A stretch of 64,000 nucleotides of DNA from Allolobophora icterica (Eukaryota; Annelida; Clitellata; Crassiclitellata; Lumbricidae), in NCBI GenBank assembly GCA_963556255.1, contig OY744613.1, positions 41,640,633 to 41,704,632 of the forward strand. The letters are read 5' to 3'. Of the stretch, positions 23,299-34,707 are shown piece by piece (the stretch's first letter is position 1; the number at the start of each line of letters is the position of its first letter). The position numbers and the translations under genes were made by a program. A model generated the notes under the pieces. The model worked only from the letters and a program-made list of their open reading frames with translations, had not been told where the DNA came from and did no database searches.

Positions 23299-24391
23299 CT
23301 TTCAGGCTGCCGACAATGTTCTCCACTCTCAGGATATCTTCTATTGCGGATGTTTTAAAAGAAACATGAATGACAGAAGTACCTTGCTGAATGTGCGTTG
23401 CATTAACTTCCTGCAATTCATTAGCTCTAGCACACAAATCATGGACAGAGCGACAGATGTCGGTAGGAGTTCCCTTGGATTTTATTTCACTGCAGTATGC
23501 ATTGAAGCTGTTAACCATTGCGAGATATCTTTCAATTTCCTCATTTTTATTTTCATTTTCTTTAAGTCGTGTTGCCTTCATCTGAACCAATTCATTCAGC
23601 AGAATCTTTGCATGAGTGTCGATAAGTTCTTTCAGTTCCTTTGCTCTAACTTTTATCGCAGTTTCTGCGATTTCTGATTCTTCCATAAACTTTATCTTCT
23701 CCTCTTCCAACTTGAGTTTCCTTGTCTGACCTTCCTTTGAACCTTCAGCTACTTTCGCTAAGAAGGTACCAATCTCGTCCCTAAAAGCATCCGCTACTTT
23801 CTTTACATCGGAACATTTGTGCATTTGATGACTCTCTGCGAAGCACATCATACAAATCACTTTCTTACAATCAGCGCAGTACATCTTCAGCTCTTCCTTA
23901 TTATGTTGGTTGCAGTATGTAGCTACGGACGTCTTCACCAATTCATCCTTAAGCTTGCTTCCGAAAGCAACAATCTGATGATCTCTGCTTAACTTCTGGC
24001 GCTTGTGCTGTACAGAACAATTCTCACACATGTTTTCTCGGCATTCAACGCAGTATTTTGAAGCATTAGGTACTTCTGTATCAACATCATCTTTATTTAT
24101 TAGACACACGTCACATGACACCGTTGTCTGAAGTGGTTTTGATAGCTTCGCTATTTCCATCAACCTCTCCATGAAGAAGTTTTTCTGAAGACCACTCAGT
24201 CCATTTGGTGGTATGGTGAAAAGTTGCCTACAGATCGGACAAGGCATTGTGTCTCCTGGATTCTTCTCTGATTTCGATCTAGTTGCTTCGAGACATTTAA
24301 GACAAAACGTGTGAATACATGGTAGCATTCTTGGATCTTTAAACATCTCGGTGCAAATGCAGCATTCCGTTATATCGCTTATCTGTTCCAT
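23299..24391 (-). CDS. TRIM copy C, N-terminal exon: RING, two B-boxes, coiled coil
   Basis: Encodes residues 1-364 of a putative RING E3 ligase. The first ATG (MEQISDITE) lies in CGATGG context. The open frame continues upstream to a pyrimidine-rich acceptor-like site, so a separate 5' UTR exon is likely. RING cysteines and histidine (CCIC, CIHTFCLKC, CPIC), B-box 1 (CDVC, CVEC, CENC), B-box 2 (CNQH, CADC, CMMC) and the coiled coil are all present. The donor G|GTATAT follows SLK in phase 1, as in every copy. Spliced to 19385-18556. The closest relative is pseudogene A. Confidence 0.9.
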
Positions 24392-24479
24392 CGTTTTAAA
24401 TTCCACGGGTTGCCACTTACTGCTGCAATAACGAAAATTATTTTGCAAGTCAAGTATGTAAATTTAACCTTACCCTTTT

Positions 24480-24950
24480 CTAAATTCCGCTAGATTCGAT
24501 TGCCCGCCTCTCTCGATTCTCACATTATTTCACTTTCATGGTTGGGCAACTTCGTTGACCTCCTCTCTCTGACCATATTCGCTTAGAAGTTTTTATTCTT
24601 GTGCATAGGTCTCAATTTGGTCGTGCTCCGAAGTACCTACGTGACCTAATTCTTCGTCCACATTCTGTCGCTTCGTTGCGTCCTCTTCGATCGTTTGAAC
24701 GTCTTGATCTCTTAGTTCCCCGTGTCTGGACTACTATGGCTCAATCTAGATCGTTTGTCTGCATAGGTCCCTCGCTGCTGAACCGACTCCCTCTTCTTCG
24801 CATCACCTTTCTCTGTGGGAGCGCTTCAACTTCCTGTTCTCATCTTAATTCCTGCTTTTTTTCTCGGGGTATATCGCACTGGGAGCGCCTCTTAATAGTC
24901 TACCGCGAGAGTCACTTTGTAATTACCACAATACAGTACAATACAATAAT
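24480..24950 (+). mobile_element. LINE 3' end upstream of TRIM C
   Basis: The best-preserved copy of the LINE fragment found upstream of all intact units. The plus strand encodes RSQFGRAPKYLRDLILRP, SRSFVCIGPSLLNRLP and SRGISHWERL, the C-terminal tail motifs of CR1/Jockey-like reverse transcriptases, followed by an AATAC-type tail. It is not a gene of its own. Confidence 0.75.
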
Positions 24951-26410
24951 GATAGGTTGGGAGGTAACGATGGTTATTATCTACGTTTTGGCGATCCCCG
25001 TTGATTTAATAAAATATTGTTATTATCAACCAGCAGAAATATGTAACTAAATGTATTGCATTTCAAACAATGATTGCTTATATGAAAAATGGAGCGTTAA
25101 TATGCAATGGCAATGACAGCTTAGAGTAAACACAGCTTAGGTCCGGTTGAAATAAAGGATAATGTCGGGCTGTAGGGAGATATTCCAATAACTGCAGCTT
25201 TTACTTTCGATATCGGGGTCGATGTGCATCATAGTCTTATTATATAAGCTTAACAATACCATTTCCAGTGCGGACTAAAACAGTCTTCTCATCGTGACTT
25301 ATATTTTAGACATTCGCTTTTAGAAAAACGATTAAATTAAATGCATTTTACCTTTAAATGACTTAAGATTTGCCTTATTTATGTGACAGGCTGAAAATGG
25401 CGACTTTGGATCGGCCTACGAAAACATTCATAGACTGGTTCAGTGCTCTTAAGTGTTTAAGTTATGTAGGCCTAGCTCTATTCATAATTTATATCCAAGT
25501 CGCCTATTGGATAACCCGTGGACTAAGTCCACTGGACTTGTTTCTATTCAGCGGATTACGATTATTGACTGCGGTTTCATTGGAAACCAACGGTGTCTAG
25601 TGCATTTGTGTTTACGACAACGGAATAGAACTTAATAGAACGTACGATAAAATTGGAAATGAATGTGGATAGACTCGATTGAAATGATCTTGACTGGGTT
25701 GGGTCGTTTCAAGTCTAATCAGTATACGTTGCGTTGGTTGTACTGTTAATTAAATGGACCAGAAAAGATCAGATTAGAAAGGAATATAAAGGATCGCATT
25801 GTATCAGGTTAAATTAGATTAGGTTAGCGTAATGTTCTGCTAAATAGGAAAAGATGGAAAGATGTAATAAGAAACAGAGTGATAGATGGAAGGAGAAATG
25901 GAGGACAGAGAAAAGAAGTGTTGTCAACGCTGAACAACAGAATTGTCATTTTTTCAAACAAACGAGCTTGTTTTCTATGCATGATACGCTAGATGGCGAT
26001 AACTATCTAAACCAATGGACAATGGACGAAATGACAGGCATTATATAGTACATCCCGGCGTGAGTCAAAATCCGATTAACAGAATGTGGTTATGATGACT
26101 CAACTGCTAACTGACAGTTTCTCAGGATTTCCTGAAATAAGACCCTTGGCCTGAAGCGGCGCAACACAAGGCAACAATTAGGCCTACATGAACGAATCGC
26201 GGAGAGTTATTAAACAAGACAAACTTTAGCGGTGAGAGCTACTCTAAAATTCAGCATAAGAATCTTTACTCTCAATTTATTATTATAGTGCCTAGAGGTC
26301 CACATAAAATGCTATTGAATAAAATTAACATCTGATCTAATCCAATCCAAAAACAATCCTGCCTATAGATTCGTCTGAAACATTGTATAACAGCCTAAAG
26401 TTTGTCTTTT
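24951..26410. other. Shared 5' flank of the TRIM unit (C version)
   Basis: Non-coding; parallels 13141-14650 of unit B and 52440-53745 of unit E, including CAGGCTGAAAATGGCGAC near 25387. It carries TAGGCCTA at 25467 (shared with E at 52981, absent in B and D) and at 26179 (absent in E). No gene seen. Confidence 0.6.
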
Positions 26411-26449
26411 TCCAGTCTTGTTGTCCTCGAGACCAGGCACTCGAGTTCG

Positions 26450-26590
26450 TTTTAGAATTCTTGGCCTTGGTCTTGAGGTTAAAAGTCTTGGCCTTGGTCC
26501 TGGTCTAGCGGTTCAAAGTCCTGGTCTTGGTCTTGGTCTTCAGGTTCAAAGTCCTGGTCTTGGTCAAGACCAAGACTCGACTGTCAATAT
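26450..26590. repeat. GGTCTTG minisatellite block
   Basis: Short tandem words of the type CTTGGTCTTGAGGTTCAAAG, about 27 bp per longer unit. The same block occurs in unit E at 54430-54576 and 60690-60960, where a hAT element has split it. Unit B lacks it at the matching place. Protein frames through it are meaningless KTKT-type repeats. Confidence 0.8.
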
Positions 26591-26821
26591 AACGTAAATG
26601 GGTTGACTCGAGTTCGTTTTAGAATTCTTGGCCTTGGTCTTTTGGCCAAAGCGAATCGCAGACTCCGGTTTCAGCGCTGTGACTTAAAGGGGTTACTTAG
26701 AATATGTATAAAATAAATAACCCGTCTGATTTTATGGGCCAGGTTGGACCCGGGATTTTTTTGTGATTGAAATGGCAGGGCTTCAACATGGTCTAAGTCC
26801 GACACTGCCTTACACGTTATT

Positions 26822-27420
26822 CAGCAATACAATACAATACAATGCAATACAACTAAACATTTATAGCGCGCTTTAACAAAACAAGTCTTGCACGAGAGCG
26901 CGTTACGCTACATTCCTAATCATAGTGTAATGAGAATAGACGAGTTTTTAATTTGGATTTAAACTGGGTAACAAATATGCATTGACGGACTGTAATTCGC
27001 AGACTGTTCCATTGTAGGCCTACGGGTCCTGACACTGAGAGGGCACGACTACCAAACTTCCGGTTGGTGCGAAGTAAGGTATAATCGCCTCGTGCAGCCG
27101 ATCGGAGTCCTCTGGAATTTGTAGCGGAACACGGTTTCACCATGCATGTCATGTACGTGGGAGAGGTTCCAGAGTGGATATGGTACATGAGGAGGCAGAT
27201 TTTGAAGGCGATGCGGGCACGGATGGGAAGCCAGTGAATTTGTTGCAGGGATGGCGTGATGTGATCTCTAGGCCCAAGACCTTTTATAAGACGAGCGGCC
27301 GTGTGAAGAACAGATGATAGAGGCTGTAGTGTCGATAAGGGAAGACCGGACAGGACAGAGTTGCAGTAATCGAGGTGAGAGATGACGAGGGCTTGAACAA
27401 GAATACGGAGACATCTTTCA
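26822..27420 (-). mobile_element. LINE fragment, reverse transcriptase C-terminal region
   Basis: The minus strand reads LQQIHWLPIRARIAFKICLL, then LSVSGPVGLQWNSL and FKSKLKTRLFSLHYD, the thumb/tail end of a CR1-like non-LTR reverse transcriptase, largely open for about 160 codons. The 3' side (low coordinates) ends in an AATAC-rich tail at 26826-26850. It is 5'-truncated. Confidence 0.78.
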
Positions 27421-27752
27421 TTTAGGCAGCGTTCACCTCAAAATAAATATAAGTATATATGTTTGATACGAATTTTTTTAAATTTCATTTGAAACCTGAC
27501 AATATTTAACTCGCCCGAATAGCAATACTACAAACAACTTATGACAACAAGTTTAATTCAATAAACCCAATCCATCTGCTTAGGTTCACTTAGAGTCATA
27601 CGTGAAACGTGTTTCTAGAGACAAATGAACGACGTTCTATTGATTTTCCTCTTCAGCATTCAAGGCAACAAATTCGCATTTAATGTTAGGTTAGCTACAT
27701 AGTTACGTAAGCTAGATATTGAAAAGTCACAGCATCTTGCTTACGACAGATA

Positions 27753-27760
27753 TAGGCCTA
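27753..27760. other. TAGGCCTA footprint-like insertion
   Basis: Unit C reads atatAGGCCTAcgactaa where unit B (about 16252) reads atatacgactaa, again a net gain of GGCCTA at TA. Confidence 0.82.
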
Positions 27761-28344
27761 CGACTAAAAAGAGTTCTTGTTTGGCCAGTTGCAGCGTGTG
27801 GCTGTTAGGACATGATACATTAAGAAGGATGTGGGGGCAAGAAAAAAAGCATTTGAAAATGAAGTCTATGCGGCTAATCATCTGGTCAACATGGACTGTA
27901 ACAATGGCAAACTAGTGGGTGCTGGAGAGTGGAGACTGCTGCAGTAGAAAGGAGTAGGCCCTATATTTAATAAAGTATGTGTTTGCGGAAAAGTTGAGAG
28001 TGCTAAGAGAAACAGATTGAATGGATGGGTACAATATGGAAATTGTCTTCTGTCATCTTAAATTTATACAGACTAGAAATTCCTGCAACTACCAATAGCC
28101 AACTCAGTTCTGCGATAAGATTCTTTTCTTATTTTTCTTTCTGATTCGTAAAGGGGGTTGGAATTTACCAATGTTTCATAAATTTTATTTCTCTGCTAAG
28201 TAAATGCATTAACACCAGCGCCACTCTAGAACTCTAATCAGAGGAGCTCTTAACCCTCGAGTGCCCAAGCTATTTTTTGGTACACGAATGCCCAACGGGG
28301 GGGAGGGGTCCGACCGGACCACAATGTTATCATTGTGATATCTG

Positions 28345-29640
28345 GAGAACGGATTGGAATATTTTAACGGGATTTGGCTTGTTATAATCCAAATTCAATT
28401 TGCAATCGACTGATATATTTATGGTATTTCACAATAGCGCCACCTGGTATGTAGTGTTTTGCAATTTCGGGATTTTTCGCAGGTTTTCAACTGTACACAC
28501 GTAGTTGTTGCTTGGTTGTGGGTACAGGATTGGAATATTTCAACGGGATTTGGCTTGTCATAATCCAAATTAAATTTGCAATCGACTGATTATGGTATTT
28601 CACAATAACCTGCGTTAAAATTTATTTCTGGGCTGGTAAACCATATGCCAGTATGACCATCAGCCGCATATCTTGGGGTGTCCTTGGTATATGCTATGGT
28701 TGTGGGGTACAGGAATGGAATATTTTTAACGGGATTTGGCTTGTTATAATCCAAATTCAATTTGCAATCGACTCATATATGGTATTTAACAATCTTCTTC
28801 TTCTTTATGTTCTCTGCCCATTGGCAGGTTCGTATGACCAATGACGCCATCGTTCTCTGTCTTGTGCTCTTCTCTTCAGTCCACTGTATCCTTCTTCTTT
28901 TGTCATCATCCAGTCTAGCAGCATTGCCCTCGGTCTTCCTCGCGTCTTTCTCCCCTCCATCCTTCCCTCCATGATGTCTCTTAGCAGTGTCTCACTCCTT
29001 AGGATGTGCCCGATCCATTTCCTTTGTCGTCCGCGTATAGTACTTATGAGTGATCTTTGTTCTTCTACCATTTGCAGGATTTCCTCGTTCGTCCTCCGTT
29101 CCACCCAGCTAACTCTCTCCATTCTGCGCCACACCCACATCTCGAAGGCCTCCAATCTTTTTATGTCGTCCTTCCTCATTGTCCATGTCTCGGAGCCGTA
29201 CAGCACCACACTCCACACCAGTGTCTTCACCATTCTCTTCTTTAGATTCTTGCTTAAGGTTCCTCTCATCAGCTCTCCTCTTTTGTAAAATGCATCTTTT
29301 CCCATGGATATTCTTCTTTTTATTTCCTCGTGGCATCTTGCATCGTCTGTGATCACACTTCCTAGATAGCAAAACTTCTCCACCTGTTCTATTTCTTGTC
29401 CGTTTAGTGTGATCTTTATTGTTTGTGGTATTATACCGCTTCTCTTGTTTATCTTCATTACCTTTGTCTTCTTTACGTTTATTTTCATTTCATATTCCAG
29501 TGATACCGTATTTAACAATAGCGTGCGCTAAAAAATTTATTTCTGGGCTGGAAAACCATGTGCCAGGATGACCATCAGCCGCATTTCTTGGGGGTGTCCT
29601 TGGTATATGCTATGGTTGCGGGCTACAGGGTGGTAGAATA
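28345..29640. repeat. Tandem 180-190 bp repeat, interrupted
   Basis: The phrase AACGGGATTTGGCTTGT recurs at about 28366, 28548 and 28729, and a second phrase (TTTATTTCTGGGCTGG) recurs at about 28620 and 29538. The last unit is split by the RTE insertion at 28794-29507. These look like internal repeats of the piggyBac-like element. Confidence 0.8.
28794..29507 (-). mobile_element. 5'-truncated RTE-type LINE with 12-bp target duplication
   Basis: The minus strand is open for about 235 codons, with C-terminal reverse-transcriptase motifs of the RTE class: [55 protein letters not shown]. The 3' end, at low coordinates, is a GAA-type tail. A perfect 12-bp duplication gtatttaacaat flanks it (28782-28793 and 29508-29519). 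The open frame and perfect duplication point to a fairly recent insertion. Confidence 0.9.
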
Positions 29641-29661
29641 ATCACGCAAAATATATCATAC

Positions 29662-30590
29662 CATAGTTCGAGAATTCGCATTTTACGAATTTTTAAATTT
29701 TTAAAAATTCACGAATTTTAACGAATTTTAAAACTCCAGTTTTAAAATTCGTTAAAATTCGTGAAATAATAAAATGACAGAATTCTATGCCATGGCAACG
29801 AATTTTATTATTTGTTTACTTTTCAACTTTGTAAGCAAGCAAATGTCAATATCATAGGCAATCAATCAGTCGTACAAGATAGCTGACTAGCAACACAATG
29901 GTACTGATACTCAGTTACTGTTCTACTTGGAGTCGTGAACTTCGATTTCTATCATAGTTGGGGTGTGTGACTGTGAGTGTCAGTTAGCAGAACGAAAAAC
30001 CACCAGTGCCCCAGCTCCATTGTGACCAGTCAGTCAATAACACGGCTTGCAACGAAACATGGTTAAGAAGGGTTGCCAATGTTTACCGAGCTGTATCTTG
30101 TACTTCATTGTCCTCTGATTATGAGTCAGCCCACTGCTCCCACTCGACTCTGGTTTCTGTATTTTCGCCATGCAAATGTTCCAGAATTTGGGCAGAACAA
30201 CCAACAAATTCCTTTTCACAAAAACAACACTGTATTTATGGATTACCCTTTCCTTTTCCTCCAAAATTACTACATAGGCTACTTCCACTCCGGTCCATGT
30301 TCTTTCATCTTTAAGAAATTAGATAGTAACTAAATTAACTCGTTACGTAATAAACTTTTATATTGAATTTTACATTAAATTCTAAGCAGAAGCTTTGCGC
30401 AACAAATCATGACGTCATCACATTTGTTGTTGTTGCTTACGCTGTTTTTGCGAAGCGCCACTGTCAATGTAAAACAGGCCCAACATTGGCCCAACGAATT
30501 TTTACGCATTTTTACGAATTTTAAAATAGACCAAAAATTCGCGAATTTTTACGAATTTTAAAACCGAAAGTCACGAATTCTCGAACTAAG
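29662..30590. mobile_element. hAT-like MITE with BED-finger relic
   Basis: Ends CATAGTTCGAGAATTCG and, reversed, CTTAGTTCGAGAATTCG, flanked by the 8-bp duplication tatcatac (29654-29661 and 30591-30598). Subterminal AT-rich words such as ACGAATTTT recur at both ends. On the minus strand near 30180-30240 a short frame reads CCFCEKEFVGCSAQILEHLH, resembling a BED zinc finger of hAT transposases, so it is probably a deletion derivative of a full hAT. Confidence 0.8.
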
Positions 30591-30791
30591 TATCATACGA
30601 AGCCCAAGTGAAGGCTTTAGGATGTCCTAAAACCATTGTTACAATTTAGCCGCCATTCTGAAGTTATCCGTGGAAAAGCGGGTCTGGACATTCGAGGGTT
30701 AATGCTGATTAGTGAAGTAGAAGACGAATAACCATCGGCTTTCTCGCGCACGAACGAAGTTGCAGCCAACAGATTCAAACATTCACGATTG

Positions 30792-30965
<174 letters not shown>

Positions 30966-31065
30966 CAATTTTGCTTCGAAAGGTGGGTCTGGCGAGAAGC
31001 CAACTGATTTGATGATGATGATGACAATTTTGCTTCGAAAGGTGGGTCTGGCGAGAAGCCAACTG
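30966..31065. repeat. Tandem duplication of about 55 bp
   Basis: ACAATTTTGCTTCGAAAGGT and the following 27 bp occur twice (30964 and 31023 onward), each preceded by GAT repeats. Probably slippage next to the microsatellite. Confidence 0.85.
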
Positions 31066-31554
31066 ATTTGGTGTATATGGACGGCAGAAAGACACCCATT
31101 CCTCTCTCGTTCGCGATCCAAGATTGCTGAATGTCTCAGAAGGCGGGCAAAGATGGTGAATATTTGGTCTTTCTATTCGACTTTACGGCGATGAATGATT
31201 CGAGTAGATGGTTAGATGAGTAGATACAGTCTAATGAATGATGGCTTTCATGCGAAGGATACTCGAACTCTTCCGAAAGACCTATTTCTAGGATTTTGAA
31301 TGAAGGCAACTTGCTAAAGTCCCCGTGAGAATGGTAGTCGAATACCCGGGTAGAGAATCAATCTCATCCAACGTGGAATCGACACAAGAGATCTGTGCAG
31401 TAATTAGGCTCAGAAGGGTTTGTAAATAACACCGATGTGGTAGAATCGCCCCCTTACGTTGACCTTAAACCCTAAGATTTCCATCTCCCTGATGAGGAAG
31501 GTCTTCGGTTGGATAATAATATTGCACGATGAAGATAACTCTTACAATAAGCAG
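31066..31554. other. Boundary between units C and D, no gene seen
   Basis: Unique sequence without convincing coding signals on either strand. Confidence 0.5.
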
Positions 31555-31559
31555 CCACC

Positions 31560-31960
31560 CTATCCCGGCGGAAAAGATCGTAGACTTCGATTCTCATGGA
31601 GTGCTGGCGAGTTGTTTACCGTTTGGTATCCCAAAACACGTGGCGCCTTCGTCGGCCGCGGAAGCAAAGAATCTTTCCGTTGCAGGCCAACACAACCCGG
31701 GATCTGCTGCACGCTAGTTGTACACTCCTCGCCCTCCATACGCAGACCGGGAGGGGTGGAATAGATAATATAATCCTGCACATATCCCCCAGCAACGCAG
31801 AAGGCCCCAGATCGCAATCCTCTCGAGTCATGGCCGGTCTCACCGGGATCCCTCACCTCGTACAGCTCCTCTGTCTTATATTGAATCGTTGCCACGAACC
31901 CCGTGACGTTATTCGTGGTTCAGCTTTCGACCAGGATCGCAAACTTGGGTGAAAACACCG
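31560..31960 (-). other. Conserved flank block of lineage B/D, possible coding sequence
   Basis: Partner of 7170-7560. The minus-strand frame includes RDPGETGHDSRGLR, EECTTSVQQIPGC, VGLQRKDS and APRVLGYQTVNN. Compared with the B copy, most differences are substitutions that leave the frame open. The family is not recognised; it is either an exon from an unseen gene or old transposon sequence. Confidence 0.35.
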
Positions 31961-32197
31961 ATTTCTTTTAAATATCTGGTATTGAAATTGTCGTTTAATA
32001 AGGACAATTCGTTTAGTATAAGATTTGCCTACATGTATTACTCAAGAGAATGGCCTCTCAGAGAAGAAATAAATGCTCAGTTTGATCACAATTTAATTAA
32101 CACACAGGGCCTACACAGTTTAAGTCACATTGGTCGTTGATTCATAATGGAAGCTTGTGTATTATTATACTTAGCCATTATTCTAAGAATTCGTTAG

Positions 32198-32203
32198 TTT
32201 ATT
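32198..32203 (-). terminator. Candidate polyadenylation signal, TRIM D
   Basis: AATAAA on the minus strand about 107 nt past the stop, the same place as in unit B. Confidence 0.45.
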
Positions 32204-32309
32204 TAAATAGCACGAACACTATCATTGTACTTATTAATTCTACTGAATGTCTGCTTTTCTTTATTGCTACACACGGTGCATAACATTCTGTAAACTGTTG
32301 CAAATTCGT

Positions 32310-33139
32310 CTAATAAATTTGATAAACAACAACTTCTTTAGATTTTCCCACAAGTAATTGTTTCTTGCCTTCATCGTAATGCATTGGAAGTCGCCAAAAA
32401 GAAAAGTTTTCCTCAGATGTTATTAGAATTTGCTTGCTCTCGAGTGTACATAGATCAAGTATTACCACACTGGATTGAGAAGAATGTTTCTCTTGAACCA
32501 CAAACAGTCGATCGTTCTCTGAATCCAAAAACAAATAAAATGGATTCATGATCTCCTGATGTTTTTCTATTGACTGCAACTGGCAAAGTATTTGTCCTTC
32601 GTTGCTCAATTCACTGATTGCTCTAGATCCACTGTCTGAATCATCCGAGTTGTGAATTACGATGAATTGTCCATTGGATTCCTGTATGATATGGAGTGGA
32701 ATCTTTATGTCACGGGACAATGAAATACTTTGAATGACCTTGTCATCAGATCCGTAGATTTCCAATTGGGTCACCCCCTCATCATCTCTCAGTAGCAAAA
32801 GATGTCCATCTTTGGACTTTGACAGAGTGAACAGTCCGGCCATGTAGGACCACCATTTAGTCACGTGATAGTCGTCAACCGTTAGCTTCCAGATGCATGT
32901 CTTCCGCCAATCAGAGATATAAAGACATTTTAACTTGTCACTTGCTACAACATTGTGGCAACCTGAGATCTCTCCTATCTGGGTGTTCTTGTAAACCTGA
33001 AATGGACTTCGGTCCTCAAAGATGCATAATATCATATTCTCACTACCAGTTCTACACAGAATATAGATTTTGTCGTCAAGCGTAGCTACACCCTGAGCAT
33101 TACTCGGACACTGGAGTGTTACGATGATGTCAAAGGAAA
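32310..33139 (-). CDS. TRIM copy D, C-terminal NHL-like propeller exon
   Basis: Last exon of the gene starting at 35800. The acceptor (TTTTTTTCAG) is at 33140; splicing gives SLK-VSFDIIVTLQC and an open 640-residue protein. Blade-like motifs are kept (LKCLYISDWRKTCIWKL, YHVTKWWSYMAG, LLLLRDDEGVTQLEIYGSD, HIIQESNGQFIVIHNSD). It is the most diverged propeller of the set in its loop residues, whereas the RING-side exon is better conserved, as expected if the propeller is the variable recognition surface. Confidence 0.85.
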
Positions 33140-33576
33140 CTGAAAAAAAGATGAAACCCGCTATCTTAGCTTACTTAAATCTTTAAAACGTTCACACACT
33201 TGGTAGAATAAACCTAAGTAAGTACACAAAAATAACTAGAAAGTAAAAAGATAATTAATAACTATGTGTCAGAGGCCTATGATTCAGTACTTCGTAAAAA
33301 CGCTAAGATATGCAAAGACCGAAGACACCTGCCACATGCGCTTATTCTTCTCAGATAACAAATCGGGAGATTGGTCATTTCTAGACTTGAGGCTCGCATA
33401 CAATTATAATTGTAGTAAGAGTTCCTAATAAGCTAATCTTTGGGATAATGGTGGATTCGTTATAGTAGTTACGCAACTGAACATCAGTTTGACGTCTGGT
33501 AGGCCTATATATTGTAATTTTTTATGTGGAAAAAAACATATGTCGCCACTAAACCATCAGGACAAAACTTAAATAG

Positions 33577-33584
33577 TAGGCCTA
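33577..33584. other. TAGGCCTA footprint-like insertion
   Basis: Unit D reads aatagTAGGCCTAcggat where units A and B read aatagtacgg. A second one in the same intron, at 33500-33507, is absent from B and E. Confidence 0.85.
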
Positions 33585-34013
33585 CGGATAAAAAAGTGAT
33601 TGAATTTTTATTTCTTTTGCAACAGTGATCAAAACTTGCAAACCTGGTTGTTCTTTTTTCGTCTTTAGCGTTGCAAGCGACTTACGTTGCTCTACAACTA
33701 AAGCGGTAACAGTGATTTAAAACCGATTAAACTAAGTTGACCCAAAACCAACAAAAGAAATGCTGGCATTATTTTCACAAAACACTCTCAAAGTGTGTAC
33801 TTAACGGTTGTCATAATCCTGCCAGTATGCCAACATAAACACCATAATTATGATCGATATCCATATTTTCATAGACAGCCCAAATGGGTCGAATCCAGTG
33901 TCTATGGAAATGGTGGCAGGGAATTTACGCCAAGGTTTCTAAACAAATTGGACGCGGAAAATTGACGCGAAGTTGACATATACTATTTAATTAATAAGTA
34001 CACTGCTTAGTTA

Positions 34014-34300
34014 CGGGTTCTCGCTAGTGTAGTGGTTAGCGCGCTGTACTATCAATGGAGAAGTCCGGTTTCAAATCCCCGCCAGGGCAGAAAATTTGAT
34101 TCGAAATTTCTGCTCCACCTGCATCCTCTAGCGCACGCAGCTAAAACTACACTGACCGTACGCTGTCATTGGTAAGATGAGACGGCGAGGGAGAGGACTG
34201 GCCACCCGCCGTCATATGCCGAGGTTAAGAAAATGACGTTGTTAATACTTCAGACCTATGGCTGCTTCAGGGCTACCTTAAGGGACTGCTCTTCTTCTCT
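34014..34300 (+). mobile_element. tRNA-derived SINE in intron of TRIM D
   Basis: A box TAGTGTAGTGG (34025-34035) and B box GGTTTCAAATCC (34067-34078), then the same body as the copies in B and E. It sits at the same intron position, so it is ancestral to these units. Confidence 0.75.
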
Positions 34301-34707
34301 TCTTAGTTAACACGAATTAAGCAGCAAATGCATTTGTGAGATTCAAATTCAACATTGATTATTATAGTCAACTGTAGCTTTAGTTTCAATTCTTCTAAAT
34401 GAAATTCTGACAGAAGTAGAGTACGATCAAAGAAACTGTGAGCAGCAAGGGATGCTAATGATAAAATCAGAGGACAGTGTGTAATAAGTATGAAGTTAGA
34501 TGTCATATTTCAAAGTTAGGTACGTTAAGCGGTCAATCAGTAGGAGAGTTCTTACTCAAAATGCGTTAGTAAGTGACTGAACATGTAAGTGGTCATTCGA
34601 GTGCCACCTAGAGCACAATAATTATACCTCCGTGAGAAAATGTTTCAACAGAACAAAGAATTCAGTTATGCATGTTGGTAATAGTGAGTGACTATAATTG
34701 CTTATAC

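Larger units (their letters stand above)
17684..24150. repeat. Segmental duplication, copy C of the pair with 1-6520
   Basis: The partner of the block at the window start. This copy keeps the intact TRIM gene; the start-of-window copy is the degenerate one. The unit layout (propeller exon, long intron with nested transposons, N-terminal exon) is the same in both. Confidence 0.9.
28254..30698. mobile_element. Non-autonomous piggyBac-like element carrying other transposons
   Basis: TTAA at 28250-28253 and 30699-30702 flanks termini CCCTCGAGTGCCC and, reversed, CCCTCGAATGTCC. TTAA duplication with CCCT ends is diagnostic of piggyBac. Unit B (16790-16805) shows the empty site: ctcttaatgttgatcagtg with one TTAA. 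No piggyBac transposase is present. The interior is roughly three copies of a 180-190 bp tandem unit plus an RTE fragment and a hAT-like MITE. Confidence 0.88.

Noticed and set aside
24601..25050. A 149-residue plus-strand protein gene
   Set aside because: Its motifs are those of a LINE reverse-transcriptase tail and it ends in the LINE's AATAC tail.
34014..34090. A functional tRNA gene
   Set aside because: A and B boxes are present, but the fold is imperfect, and the same sequence with a conserved non-tRNA body occurs in three introns, so it is a SINE head.
34622..34707. Continuation of the TRIM D N-terminal frame past SLKG
   Set aside because: Homology among copies stops at the GT donor and the intronic continuation differs in each copy; splicing to the propeller exon restores the frame in all four intact genes.
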